From: Lachnospiraceae bacterium
GTDB taxonomy: Bacteria > Bacillota > Clostridia > Lachnospirales > Lachnospiraceae
Assembly (NCBI GenBank): GCA_016282745.1
Contig: JAEELL010000085.1
Coordinates: forward strand, 1 to 64,000
DNA length: 64,000 nucleotides
Direction of reading: 5' to 3'
The notes under the pieces: generated by a model
Told to the model about the DNA's origin: nothing
Seen by the model: the letters and a program-made list of their open reading frames with translations, nothing else
Databases searched by the model: none
Part shown: positions 15,088-22,009 of the stretch, piece after piece
How positions within the stretch are numbered: the first letter of the stretch is position 1
Layout: each line of letters opens with the position of its first letter
Made by a program: the position numbers and the translations under genes

Positions 15088-15266
15088 CCTTTCAGGTTTT
15101 ATTAAGTTTTCAAGGTGCTTTTGTCTTGCGACAAGGCGATACGGGTACAGGTTCGCCGGAACACAAGGGCGTGCTTGCACGTGCATTTTACCCTTGTGTT
15201 CCATAAGGCGGTTCTGTGCTATAGTAATCGTCCGCAAGACATGCCATTGAAAACAAAACCGAAAGG
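15088..15266. other. ~179-nt imperfect hairpin B with conserved apex
   Basis: The base CCTTTCAGGTTTT pairs with AAAACCGAAAGG; TTTTCAAGG with CCATTGAAAA; GTCTTGCG with CGCAAGAC; CGATAC..GTACAGGTTCGCC with GGCGGTTCTGTGCTATAGTAATCG; and GGAACACAAGGG with CCCTTGTGTTCC. The apex 15163-15196 matches hairpin A apart from one missing G. In minus-strand RNA the base would cover the ribosome binding site of the 40-residue gene at 15076, so it could control that gene's translation. Confidence 0.72.
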
Positions 15267-15303
15267 ATTCTTATGGGTGTGATTCTCACATAATATGAGT
15301 CCA
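15263..15303. other. Additional hairpin beside hairpin B
   Basis: GGATTCTTATGGGTGTGA pairs with TCACATAATATGAGTCC around a 3-4-nt loop. Part of the 15077-15630 gene-free stretch. Confidence 0.45.
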
Positions 15304-15357
15304 AGATAAGAAAGGCTTATATATAGAAACAAGTAGCGGGCGGCCATAAACAAGCTA

Positions 15358-15421
15358 AAGCCCCCAATGATTTGGGGGTTGAGGGGTTTGAAAAATAAAA
15401 AAAGTCCCCACCGGGACTTTT
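15358..15421 (-). terminator. Tandem terminator hairpins
   Basis: CCCCCAA-tgat-TTGGGGG (15361-15378) and, on the minus strand, AAAAGTCCC-ggt-GGGGACTTTTTTTATT (15395-15421). The second is a good intrinsic terminator for transcripts from the HipA-like gene. Confidence 0.75.
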
Positions 15422-15437
15422 ACCTTGCAAAATAAAA

Positions 15438-15484
15438 AGAGAGTCTGTTAACATTCATTATTCTTTCATCACACAGACTCTCAA
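15438..15484 (-). terminator. Long-loop hairpin after the HipA-like gene
   Basis: GAGAGTCTGT (15440-15449) pairs with ACAGACTCTC around a ~25-nt loop, with TCTTTTTATTTTG on the minus strand. Confidence 0.5.
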
Positions 15485-15630
15485 CCTATTGTATTTTATA
15501 TAAAAATATGCTAATATACTATTAAGCATTTCGTGAGCCGAAATGGTTCACATTTATTTTTAGCAACTGTTAACAGCAGTTGCTTCCTTTCTTTTTAGGG
15601 CAATAAAAAGAAAAAATGGACATACAAAAA

Positions 15631-16608
15631 CTATCTTTCAAATTCTTTAGTTCTACTCATTTCTGCAGTTTTAATATTTCCAAAATACAATTCTTTCTGA
15701 TATGTAGGTTTTAATACTTTTTCATATCTATAGCTCATACATGCATTGTAGAATTTTTTTTGAGATCTACCTATGATTATTTTTCCCTTATACTCTTCCG
15801 GAATATCATTTACAATTTCAGATATCTTAGCAATATCAATATTAGGAACTATTCTTAATAATGCTGCATTACAGTCTGGATCCTTTCGGCTTTCAATGTA
15901 CTTTAATGGATTAATCTTTTTCCCATCTTTTTCAAAATGACATACACGATTTGTATATGCACTTTCTATAAAAAGCTGCTCATCATTCAGTAACCTTTCC
16001 ATTTGCTGTTCACTAAGTTTATTACTGAAAGAATTACCATTATCAAAAACCGGTGCCACTTTAGTTTCTCCATCCTCACCAACAATCACGCCCCAATTTC
16101 CATTATTCCTATCATTATTTCCTATTAATGCATCAATAACAAACATATCCCAAAATCTATCTTTCAGCTCCGGAACTTGCTTGAAAAGTTCATTTGATTC
16201 CATTACAATTTTAATTTCTTCTATATCACTACCATTTCCGGAAGAAGATAAACTACTTATTTTATCTTCTAAGCCTTCGACATAGTCATTTTTAATGCTT
16301 TCGTATTCATCTAATCTTTCACCAGCTTTTTGGCAAAAATCCCTACATGCAACAACAATTTTTCCTTTATATTCCCCTATCAACGTTTCATGTACAGGAA
16401 TACCTATACTTTTATATACCTGAGAACCGATATACTCTGATATTGGACTTGTAGTATAAGAAATTTGAACATTATTTAAATTTCTTATATTCTTTGGAAA
16501 CTTAATAAACCAAAACTCATCATCCAAAATCACACCTGTCTTTGCGCCGGCATTTCCGCCATATCTTCTACCACTTAATTCCAACTGATCAAACTCATAT
16601 ATTTTCAT
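15631..16608 (-). CDS. HipA/CtkA-like protein kinase
   Basis: 325 residues of the HipA-like kinase superfamily, without the usual N-terminal HipA_N part. The glycine-rich nucleotide loop is GRRYGGNAGAKTGV (~10-22), the ATP-contacting lysine in FWFIKFPK, the catalytic loop DALIGNNDRNNGNWGV (~165) and the metal-binding aspartate in APVFDNGNSF (~192). HipA proteins phosphorylate aminoacyl-tRNA synthetases and related targets; CtkA-like ones are Ser/Thr kinases. ATG 16608 with AAGGCGGTG is preferred over GTG 16635. It overlaps or adjoins a small upstream gene, probably as a two-gene unit. Confidence 0.78.
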   Translation of the reverse strand: MKIYEFDQLELSGRRYGGNAGAKTGVILDDEFWFIKFPKNIRNLNNVQISYTTSPISEYIGSQVYKSIGIPVHETLIGEYKGKIVVACRDFCQKAGERLDEYESIKNDYVEGLEDKISSLSSSGNGSDIEEIKIVMESNELFKQVPELKDRFWDMFVIDALIGNNDRNNGNWGVIVGEDGETKVAPVFDNGNSFSNKLSEQQMERLLNDEQLFIESAYTNRVCHFEKDGKKINPLKYIESRKDPDCNAALLRIVPNIDIAKISEIVNDIPEEYKGKIIIGRSQKKFYNACMSYRYEKVLKPTYQKELYFGNIKTAEMSRTKEFER

Positions 16609-16621
16609 AAAATTCACCGCC

Positions 16622-16852
16622 TTACGCATATCCACAATATTTTTTATTTAATAAGTCAAATTGTTTGGCCGAGATTGTATTATGTGCATAGCAATACTTT
16701 ACACTTATCTCCAACTCCTCACTAGTGCATGCATAATGCAGCCAATCATCACAACTATTATACTTTTCTAAACGATTTATAATTTCTTGAAGCCCTGCAG
16801 GTAATTCATCAATATCGATTTTTATTTCATCATCATATAAACATTCACCCAT
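16622..16852 (-). CDS. Small partner gene of the HipA-like kinase
   Basis: 76 residues (MGECLYDDEIKIDIDELPAG...), acidic and helical, with CTSEELEISVKYCYAHNTISAKQFDLLNKKY at the end. ATG 16852 has GAGGA 9 nt upstream. It comes first in a two-gene unit with the kinase, an arrangement seen in toxin-antitoxin pairs, but no DNA-binding motif is evident. An antitoxin or regulator role is inference. Confidence 0.6.
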   Translation of the reverse strand: MGECLYDDEIKIDIDELPAGLQEIINRLEKYNSCDDWLHYACTSEELEISVKYCYAHNTISAKQFDLLNKKYCGYA

Positions 16853-16885
16853 ATATTTTTTCCTCGCATCCAATACTTTGTCTTG

Positions 16886-16914
16886 ATTGTATTGTCAATA
16901 TTATGTATTGTCAA
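16886..16914 (-). promoter_or_regulatory. Promoter of the HipA-like unit
   Basis: TTGACA (16909-16914) and TACAAT (16886-16891) with exactly 17 bp between on the minus strand. The spacer contains a second ATTGACAAT copy, a possible repressor repeat. Confidence 0.75.
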
Positions 16915-17286
16915 CATCCCTTTTTCTTTTTTATTGCAATATCTTATATATCAAAAACACGTATCATTTAAATTGTAGAACAGTTCAATTAAAACAAATA
17001 ACAAATTAACGATAGCAAAGCTATCAAGCATTGCTCTATGACCGTTAGGTCATTTCTAATGAGCAATGCCCCCTTTTGGGGAAGAACCTAGATATTTATA
17101 TCCAAAAAGAAAAAATGTAAAGAACAAAGATAAAATAGAGAGATTACATTTATCTCTTGCAAGACCTTTGTTTATGGTGTTTTTGAAATTTGTGCAGTGA
17201 AATAATTTAGACTTTAATGATTAATAAAAAAACCTAGAATTTAGACCTCGATTTTTACTATACATATTTTTTAGACCGGTAAGGCA

Positions 17287-17312
17287 TAAAAAAAACATCC
17301 TGATCCGGATGC
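17287..17312 (-). terminator. Intrinsic terminator
   Basis: Minus strand GCATCC-ggatca-GGATG followed by a run of eight T. Confidence 0.75.
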
Positions 17313-17409
17313 TAAGCGTATTTTTCTGCAGAAATTATTAATTTTTACTCGATTTATTGTATCATGACTTCTTCAGGAACGGATTAATAATAAATTTTTC
17401 AACGACAAA

Positions 17410-17428
17410 TAGACCACGATTGTGGTCT
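17410..17428 (-). terminator. Hairpin right after the wHTH gene
   Basis: AGACCAC-gatt-GTGGTCT abuts the stop at 17431; T-rich sequence follows only weakly, so it may pair with the terminator at 17287. Confidence 0.5.
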
Positions 17429-17430
17429 GA

Positions 17431-18300
17431 TTAATCATTAGCTGCAGCTTTAACCTGCAATCCTAATTCAAGTCTTAATAACTCATGGATTCTTGCCGGA
17501 CTGACTTCTTTATTCTTATCTTTAGAATGAGTTTTAACTGCTCTTTCAAGTTTTCGTTCAAAAATACTTTCATTTTCGGGCTTGTATGTAATATATAATG
17601 CTGCAACATCATTAATTGCATTGTCACTAGCTTTTAATTTGTATCTGCCAAACATAGCTTGTACAAAGTGCTTACGTCTTTGTTTTGCGGCCACTTCTGC
17701 AGTCTTCTTATCTAGTGCATACATCATCTTTGCACGTCCAATGATGTATTTCCATCCTGATTTTCCTTTTTTAAGTGTTATGTTAAAGAACTCTTTAAGT
17801 TCGTGTAAATACTCTCTAATTCTGCGTTTTGTACGCTTCATTTCATTTATGTATTTTTCGTAAAACTCATTCATATATTTTTCGTGAGTCGCTTTTGTTC
17901 CTGACGCATTGATTTTTACCGATGTTTTAACATAAAAATCTAACACCATATATTTTGCCCTGGATGTAAGGTTTTTGAATGCAGCACTTTTAAATAATTC
18001 TCTGTTAAGGTTTATATATCGTGCTTTACCGCTTTCATCTACACAATCTTTATCAGAACATCCATAAATAAAAATATCATGATCGCCGGTATTATTATGC
18101 TTTACATTAATGATTTCCTTATTTTCCAATCCATCTAATGCATTATAAAATGACTGTTTAGCCATCATTTTTTTGAACATGGATACTCTGACTCCACCCA
18201 CTAATCCCTGGGAGTTTTTTCGTTCTAAAAGCCACAAGATCATATCCATCTCGCAATTTGTTAAGTTATTCAGTTTATCTATAAAAGTAAATGGAATCAT
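17431..18300 (-). CDS. Winged-helix-like protein, possible replication initiator
   Basis: 289 residues. The N-terminus (FIDKLNNLTNCEMDMILWLLERKNS, KKMMAKQSFYNALDGLENKEII) looks like a winged helix that selects a DNA site. The middle and C-terminus are basic and helical (KRTKRRIREYLHELKEFFN; FERKLERAVKTHSKDKNKEVSPARIHELLRLELGL). No family is recognised. Its own transcription unit, the antisense-like RNA units upstream and the terminators downstream recall copy-controlled plasmid rep genes, so I suggest replication or regulation. That is inference from layout. Confidence 0.45.
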   Translation of the reverse strand: MIPFTFIDKLNNLTNCEMDMILWLLERKNSQGLVGGVRVSMFKKMMAKQSFYNALDGLENKEIINVKHNNTGDHDIFIYGCSDKDCVDESGKARYINLNRELFKSAAFKNLTSRAKYMVLDFYVKTSVKINASGTKATHEKYMNEFYEKYINEMKRTKRRIREYLHELKEFFNITLKKGKSGWKYIIGRAKMMYALDKKTAEVAAKQRRKHFVQAMFGRYKLKASDNAINDVAALYITYKPENESIFERKLERAVKTHSKDKNKEVSPARIHELLRLELGLQVKAAAND

Positions 18301-18333
18301 CTCTTGCGTACTTTTCCTTTCTTAATTATTGCA

Positions 18334-18362
18334 TTGACAATATATTGTTTTTAACATATACT
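18334..18362 (+). promoter_or_regulatory. Plus-strand promoter 1
   Basis: TTGACA (18334-18339), 17 bp, TATACT (18357-18362): near-consensus sigma-A, pointing away from the winged-helix gene and against every annotated ICE gene. Expected start ~18369. Confidence 0.75.
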
Positions 18363-18368
18363 TTGCTC

Positions 18369-18560
18369 AGAGGGAGCGCAGTATCACAGTATTACGATCT
18401 ATAGACGTGCTAGAATGACTATCTATTGGTATGTCAGTATGTCAACTGTGTTAGTGCAGCGGTATATCAGTGAATATACATATGCTAGATGAGTGGTATC
18501 ATTTTAGTTTTTCATACCCTTTTATAAAACAGGTTCCGGGCGGGGAGCCTGTTTTTATTT
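18369..18560 (+). ncRNA. Predicted ~190-nt plus-strand RNA
   Basis: Bounded by promoter 1 and a terminator AACAGGTTCC-gggcgg-GGAGCCTGTT with TTTATTTT (18528-18560). No coding frame with a ribosome binding site is evident. It contains short repeats (TATGTCAgTATGTCA). A minus-strand TTGACA at 18440-18445 could start the leader of the winged-helix gene, in which case the first ~40 nt of this RNA would be antisense to that leader, as in plasmid copy control. Confidence 0.55.
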
Positions 18561-18565
18561 TACCC

Positions 18566-18676
18566 TTGACATCTGTTTATAATGATTTTAATATAATATA
18601 TGTTATATACATTTTGCGTATTGTATTTAACAAAGGCATTGATTGTAGGGTGTGCTTACCGGCACATCCTTTTTGT
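18566..18676 (+). ncRNA. Second plus-strand promoter-terminator unit
   Basis: TTGACA (18566-18571) with TAATAT 17 bp later (or TATAAT at 20 bp), then ~50-70 nt, then the terminator AGGGTGTGC-ttacc-GGCACATCCT followed by TTTTTGTTTTATT. A very short RNA is predicted. It converges on the end of the SSB-like gene, so the hairpin may also serve that gene. Confidence 0.45.
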
Positions 18677-18677
18677 T

Positions 18678-18977
18678 TTATTCTTTCATTTCAAAATCGA
18701 ATACAATTACATTGACATATAATTTAGTGTTTTCTTTGTCATATCTGTTTTCGATTGCAGCTTCTTTGATTGTAATAACATCTTTATCTTTGAGTTCTTT
18801 TGCCTTTTCAAAAGCATTTCCAACAAAACGCGCATTCCATGACATGTACTCATATTTTTCTCCATCTTCATTTTTCACTTTTCTCGAAGTGGATAAATTT
18901 GCTGTAACTGTATTTTTAATTTTTTCAGATTCTTTTGCTTCAAATACCATAGCTGACTGTTCTTTTAATTGTAACAT
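18678..18977 (-). CDS. SSB-like OB-fold protein
   Basis: 99 residues resembling small single-stranded-DNA-binding proteins of mobile elements: VTANLSTSRKVKNEDGEKYEYMSWNARFVGNAFEKAKELKDKDVITIKEA, then NRYDKENTKLYVNVIVFDF. The strand pattern and the aromatic YMSWNARFVG fit an OB fold. No acidic DDDIPF-like tail is present. It would coat the transferred strand. AAAGGAG precedes the ATG. Confidence 0.65.
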   Translation of the reverse strand: MLQLKEQSAMVFEAKESEKIKNTVTANLSTSRKVKNEDGEKYEYMSWNARFVGNAFEKAKELKDKDVITIKEAAIENRYDKENTKLYVNVIVFDFEMKE

Positions 18978-18998
18978 TGTAATTCTTCTCCTTTTTGT

Positions 18999-19427
18999 TT
19001 AAAAATTTTTCATCATCATATTAATTAGTGCCTGATTTATTTTTATATCCTGCTGGAAACGAGGTTTATGTATTACGTTCCATCTTCCCCCTTCCTCTAC
19101 AGTTATTACCCCAATACCATTTTCCTGCAGATAATTGTTATATTTGTTTAAAATAACCTCTTTCTTTTCTTCCGGAACAACTATCCATGATTTGTTAACG
19201 TATGTAGCGTTGGCTTTAGCCTGCAGCAACACTTTCTTAATATCAGATAATTTAAATTCGAATGCATTTATTTGATAATTTTGCTGAAATACTTCGATAG
19301 TCACCAGATCAGCGCATCCATCTCTTATATCACATTCAAATTGATGTTTGATAGCTCTTCCGGAATAATTATAATTTTTCCAAAATGTGTCTCTTAATTC
19401 TTTTTCTGTTAAAAACACTTCTTTCAC
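18999..19427 (-). CDS. PD-(D/E)xK nuclease-like protein
   Basis: 142 residues. CADLVTIEVFQQNYQINAFEFKLSDIKKVLLQAKAN carries the D...ExK pattern of the restriction-endonuclease-like fold (Asp in CADLV, EFK), and a later strand reads KSWIVVP. It may process DNA during transfer or repair; this family also includes inactive members. The start is GTG, either 19427 or 19418; the second has better ribosome-binding-site spacing. Confidence 0.6.
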   Translation of the reverse strand: MKEVFLTEKELRDTFWKNYNYSGRAIKHQFECDIRDGCADLVTIEVFQQNYQINAFEFKLSDIKKVLLQAKANATYVNKSWIVVPEEKKEVILNKYNNYLQENGIGVITVEEGGRWNVIHKPRFQQDIKINQALINMMMKNF

Positions 19428-19430
19428 CGC

Positions 19431-19736
19431 CTAAGATATTAATTGCATTATTTGTTTATAGAGTTCTATTAATTCTCCATGAAGAAAAGCTCTTGTCTCC
19501 GGAAATATTAAAGCGGCAAGACCAACAACCGATAAAAAGAAAAATATGATTTCAGCCAGAACTCTAATAATTCTTCCAAGTGTACGTACCATAAATTTGA
19601 ACATATTGTTTTTTTCTACAATAATCTTATCTTCATCAATGCTGTATTTTTCTTTTAGGTGTTCTTGTCTTTTAGCTTCCTTTTCCTCTTCAATAATTGC
19701 TTCTTCTATTTTCTTGCTAAATTTGTTATTCTTCAT
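19431..19736 (-). CDS. Single-span membrane protein
   Basis: 101 residues: charged N-terminal half (KIEEAIIEEEKEAKRQEHLKEKY), then one long hydrophobic segment at ~62-82 (LAEIIFFFLSVVGLAALIF) and a short tail. It overlaps the end of the upstream HTH gene by a few bases. Unknown; its place inside the conjugation gene string suggests a membrane accessory. Confidence 0.6.
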   Translation of the reverse strand: MKNNKFSKKIEEAIIEEEKEAKRQEHLKEKYSIDEDKIIVEKNNMFKFMVRTLGRIIRVLAEIIFFFLSVVGLAALIFPETRAFLHGELIELYKQIMQLIS

Positions 19737-20244
19737 CTTTCATCTCCGCTTGCTTCTTTTCTTCTGCCTGAAAATACTCAATAAATGCCCTGAAACGCTT
19801 ATTGATTTTGTCTTTCATAACATAAGTTTCCAGATCTGATATTTTGATTTTATAATTTATATATTTATTTCTTTTTTCAGTTTGTGCCTTAATCCCCCCA
19901 CTATTAACACGTTGTCTAATATTTTCTCTTGTTGTACCAAGCAAAAATGCAACCTGTGACAGACTTAATTCGTTTTCATTATTAATTCTTCCCTTAAAAC
20001 CTTCTTCTCTCCAAAAAGCTTCTTTATTGACTGCCTCAATATAACGCATTACCCTGTTATATTGGCTTATATAATCAAGCACGTATTCTTTAAGTTGTTT
20101 TTTGGAATAGTATGTTCTACCATCAATTTTTATTTTTTTCAGCACCTTGAAAAGTTTTAAATGGGCTGTATTATTGCTTGTTCCTCTATAACCCAATAGT
20201 GACTGTATTTCCATCAACCCAATCAGATCATCTGTATTATTCAT
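19726..20244 (-). CDS. Protein with two excisionase-like HTH motifs
   Basis: 172 residues. Helix-turn-helix units near the N-terminus (LMEIQSLLGYRGTSNNTAHLKLFKVLKKI, YYSKKQLKEYV) and in the middle (LSLSQVAFLLGTTRENIRQRVNSGGIKA) are both of the HTH_17 type. The C-terminus is charged and helical. Probably a transcription regulator of the transfer genes. Confidence 0.65.
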   Translation of the reverse strand: MNNTDDLIGLMEIQSLLGYRGTSNNTAHLKLFKVLKKIKIDGRTYYSKKQLKEYVLDYISQYNRVMRYIEAVNKEAFWREEGFKGRINNENELSLSQVAFLLGTTRENIRQRVNSGGIKAQTEKRNKYINYKIKISDLETYVMKDKINKRFRAFIEYFQAEEKKQAEMKDEE

Positions 20245-20247
20245 ACA

Positions 20248-21873
20248 TTATCTCTCCTGTTCCATTTTTTTATTACTTGAAATTCTATTATCTTTTTCAG
20301 CCATTGCACTTTTCATAAATTCAGTTATAACGTCTTTGGCCGGACGTCCATCGTCCTGGAAAAGCAAATCTTTATATTCCACCTTTTCTTTTTCAATTTC
20401 ATGTATTATCTGCAGTTTTCCTAGGTACTTGTCAAATTCTTTTTCTCGACCAAGGCCACCATTAATTAAATCTCCGATTTCTTTGTTTTCATCCATATTA
20501 TTTATTAATTGTGAAAGATTATTACTCTTATCATTGAGTTCAATAGTTTTCTTATTATCGCCTTGAACAAGTGATAATGTGATATTTTTATCAGAGTCCT
20601 TTAAAACGTCCATTATTTCATTAAGCATGTACATCTTTCCTGCTTTTAATCTGTTATTTTCTGAATTGACTATTATAATTGTAGGTTCAATAGGCGGTTC
20701 AAATTCTACAGCTTGTTTATATTCATTTTCTGTAATTATAATTGGTTCTTTATAATCCAAAACATCTTGTATATCTTTAAATTCAACGTTGTCCAGATTA
20801 TGTATCATAACATTACTTTCAAATAATCTTGCTGCAAGTTTATTTGATACCTCTATTTTTATTATTTTTTCAATAATGCCATCTTTATCTGCAGCCTGCT
20901 CTTCTTCTTTGTTTTTTTCTTCTTCTGCAGCCTTTTCTTTCATAACTTCATTTTCTAATGCAATATCTTTATTAAATTCACCTTTTTCAATTAAATAATC
21001 AGATATAAGTTCTGCATCTTTTATAGCTCTGAATAATTCTGCAGAATCGTTCTGCAGAACAGATATCCAATTTTGTACGTATGCTTTATGATTATCTGTA
21101 TGTTCCAGGTCAGCATTAGATAAACCAATTTCTTGCGCTGTAAAAGCCGAAGCAATTTCTGCTCTAAGTTCTTCCCTGGCATATTCTTCTGTTCCAAATG
21201 TGTTTCTTAAATCTCTGTTAAGTCTTTTTTCTGCTCCGGTGGCATGCGCTGATTCATGCAGCATCGTAGCCAAATATCCATATTCAGATTTAAAATGTTC
21301 AATTGGCGGCAATGTTATGGAATCATTTGATGGTCTGTAAAATGCCTGATCACCACCCTCATGAAATGTTAACTCCATATTTTTAAATAATGTATCTCTA
21401 GCTGCAATAACTTTATCTTTGCTCCATTCTTCCTTTTTCACCTCATATTCAGGAATGCCATCTATTTGCTTTGCGTTAAAAACCGTATATGTAGAAGATG
21501 GATATGTCACTCTGAGTTTAAACTCTTCCGGAGACAACTGATTTTGCAGTTCTTTTACTCTTCCCCATGATATTTTTTTCTTTTCTTCACGATCATAAGG
21601 CGAGAAAAATTCAATTCTTGTTCCTTTAGATCCGGCTTTGATTTTCCATCCTTTTTCTTTTGCCTGGTTAAAAGTACACCAACGTGGATCCTCATAATCC
21701 TGCATCTGTGCTATGTACGCAAGCCAAAAAGCATTAACTCCTTTATATTTTGTTCCTGTTATTGGATTAAAAGCTCTTTCACCACCTACCCATTGTTTTT
21801 CCCAGGGAATGATGTTTTCTTTTAAAGAATCTATAAAAGACTGTGCTATTTCTTCTCTAACTTTATTCTTCAT
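20248..21873 (-). CDS. ArdC-like antirestriction protein with C-terminal extension
   Basis: 541 residues. Residues ~1-110 are an ArdC N-domain (ssDNA binding): FIDSLKENIIPWEKQWV, FNPITGTKYKGVNAFWLA, FNQAKEKGWKIKAGSKGT. Residues ~190-290 are a zincin domain with HESAHATG (HExxH) and a downstream REELRAEIASAF helix. ArdC proteins protect incoming single-stranded DNA from restriction. The ~230-residue acidic C-terminal extension has no family I know. ATG 21873 overlaps the preceding small gene. Confidence 0.82.
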   Translation of the reverse strand: MKNKVREEIAQSFIDSLKENIIPWEKQWVGGERAFNPITGTKYKGVNAFWLAYIAQMQDYEDPRWCTFNQAKEKGWKIKAGSKGTRIEFFSPYDREEKKKISWGRVKELQNQLSPEEFKLRVTYPSSTYTVFNAKQIDGIPEYEVKKEEWSKDKVIAARDTLFKNMELTFHEGGDQAFYRPSNDSITLPPIEHFKSEYGYLATMLHESAHATGAEKRLNRDLRNTFGTEEYAREELRAEIASAFTAQEIGLSNADLEHTDNHKAYVQNWISVLQNDSAELFRAIKDAELISDYLIEKGEFNKDIALENEVMKEKAAEEEKNKEEEQAADKDGIIEKIIKIEVSNKLAARLFESNVMIHNLDNVEFKDIQDVLDYKEPIIITENEYKQAVEFEPPIEPTIIIVNSENNRLKAGKMYMLNEIMDVLKDSDKNITLSLVQGDNKKTIELNDKSNNLSQLINNMDENKEIGDLINGGLGREKEFDKYLGKLQIIHEIEKEKVEYKDLLFQDDGRPAKDVITEFMKSAMAEKDNRISSNKKMEQER

Positions 21874-22009
21874 GTAATTCACCATCCTTTAATACGTAGT
21901 GAATCTCTTCATCCGGTGTTTCATTTAAAAATTCATCCGGAATATCTTCTTTAACATAGCCAAGCTTATACATTGCCTTTTCTAATTCATCATTTTGACT
22001 TTTTACCAT
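21863..22009 (-). CDS. 48-residue acidic protein coupled to ArdC
   Basis: MVKSQNDELEKAMYKLGYVK followed by EDIPDEFLNETPDEEIHYVLKDGELHEE. GGAAGGG precedes ATG 22009; the start overlaps the end of the CpaE-like gene, and the stop overlaps the ArdC start by 11 bp, so translation is coupled on both sides. Confidence 0.65.
   Translation of the reverse strand: MVKSQNDELEKAMYKLGYVKEDIPDEFLNETPDEEIHYVLKDGELHEE

Larger units (their letters stand above)
16920..17430. other. Gene-free stretch with hairpins
   Basis: No convincing gene. It contains GATAGC-aaa-GCTATC (~17012-17026), a nested hairpin GCATTGCTC..ATGACC-gtta-GGTCAT..GAGCAATGC (~17030-17070), and two minus-strand terminators (17287-17312 and 17410-17428). 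TTAGACC-like words recur at 17207, 17241, 17271 and 17409, too loose to call iterons. Confidence 0.5.

Noticed and set aside
17207..17415. Recurring TTAGACC-like words near the candidate initiator gene, considered as iterons.
   Set aside because: Only four loose matches of 6-7 bases with irregular spacing; not better than chance in AT-rich DNA.
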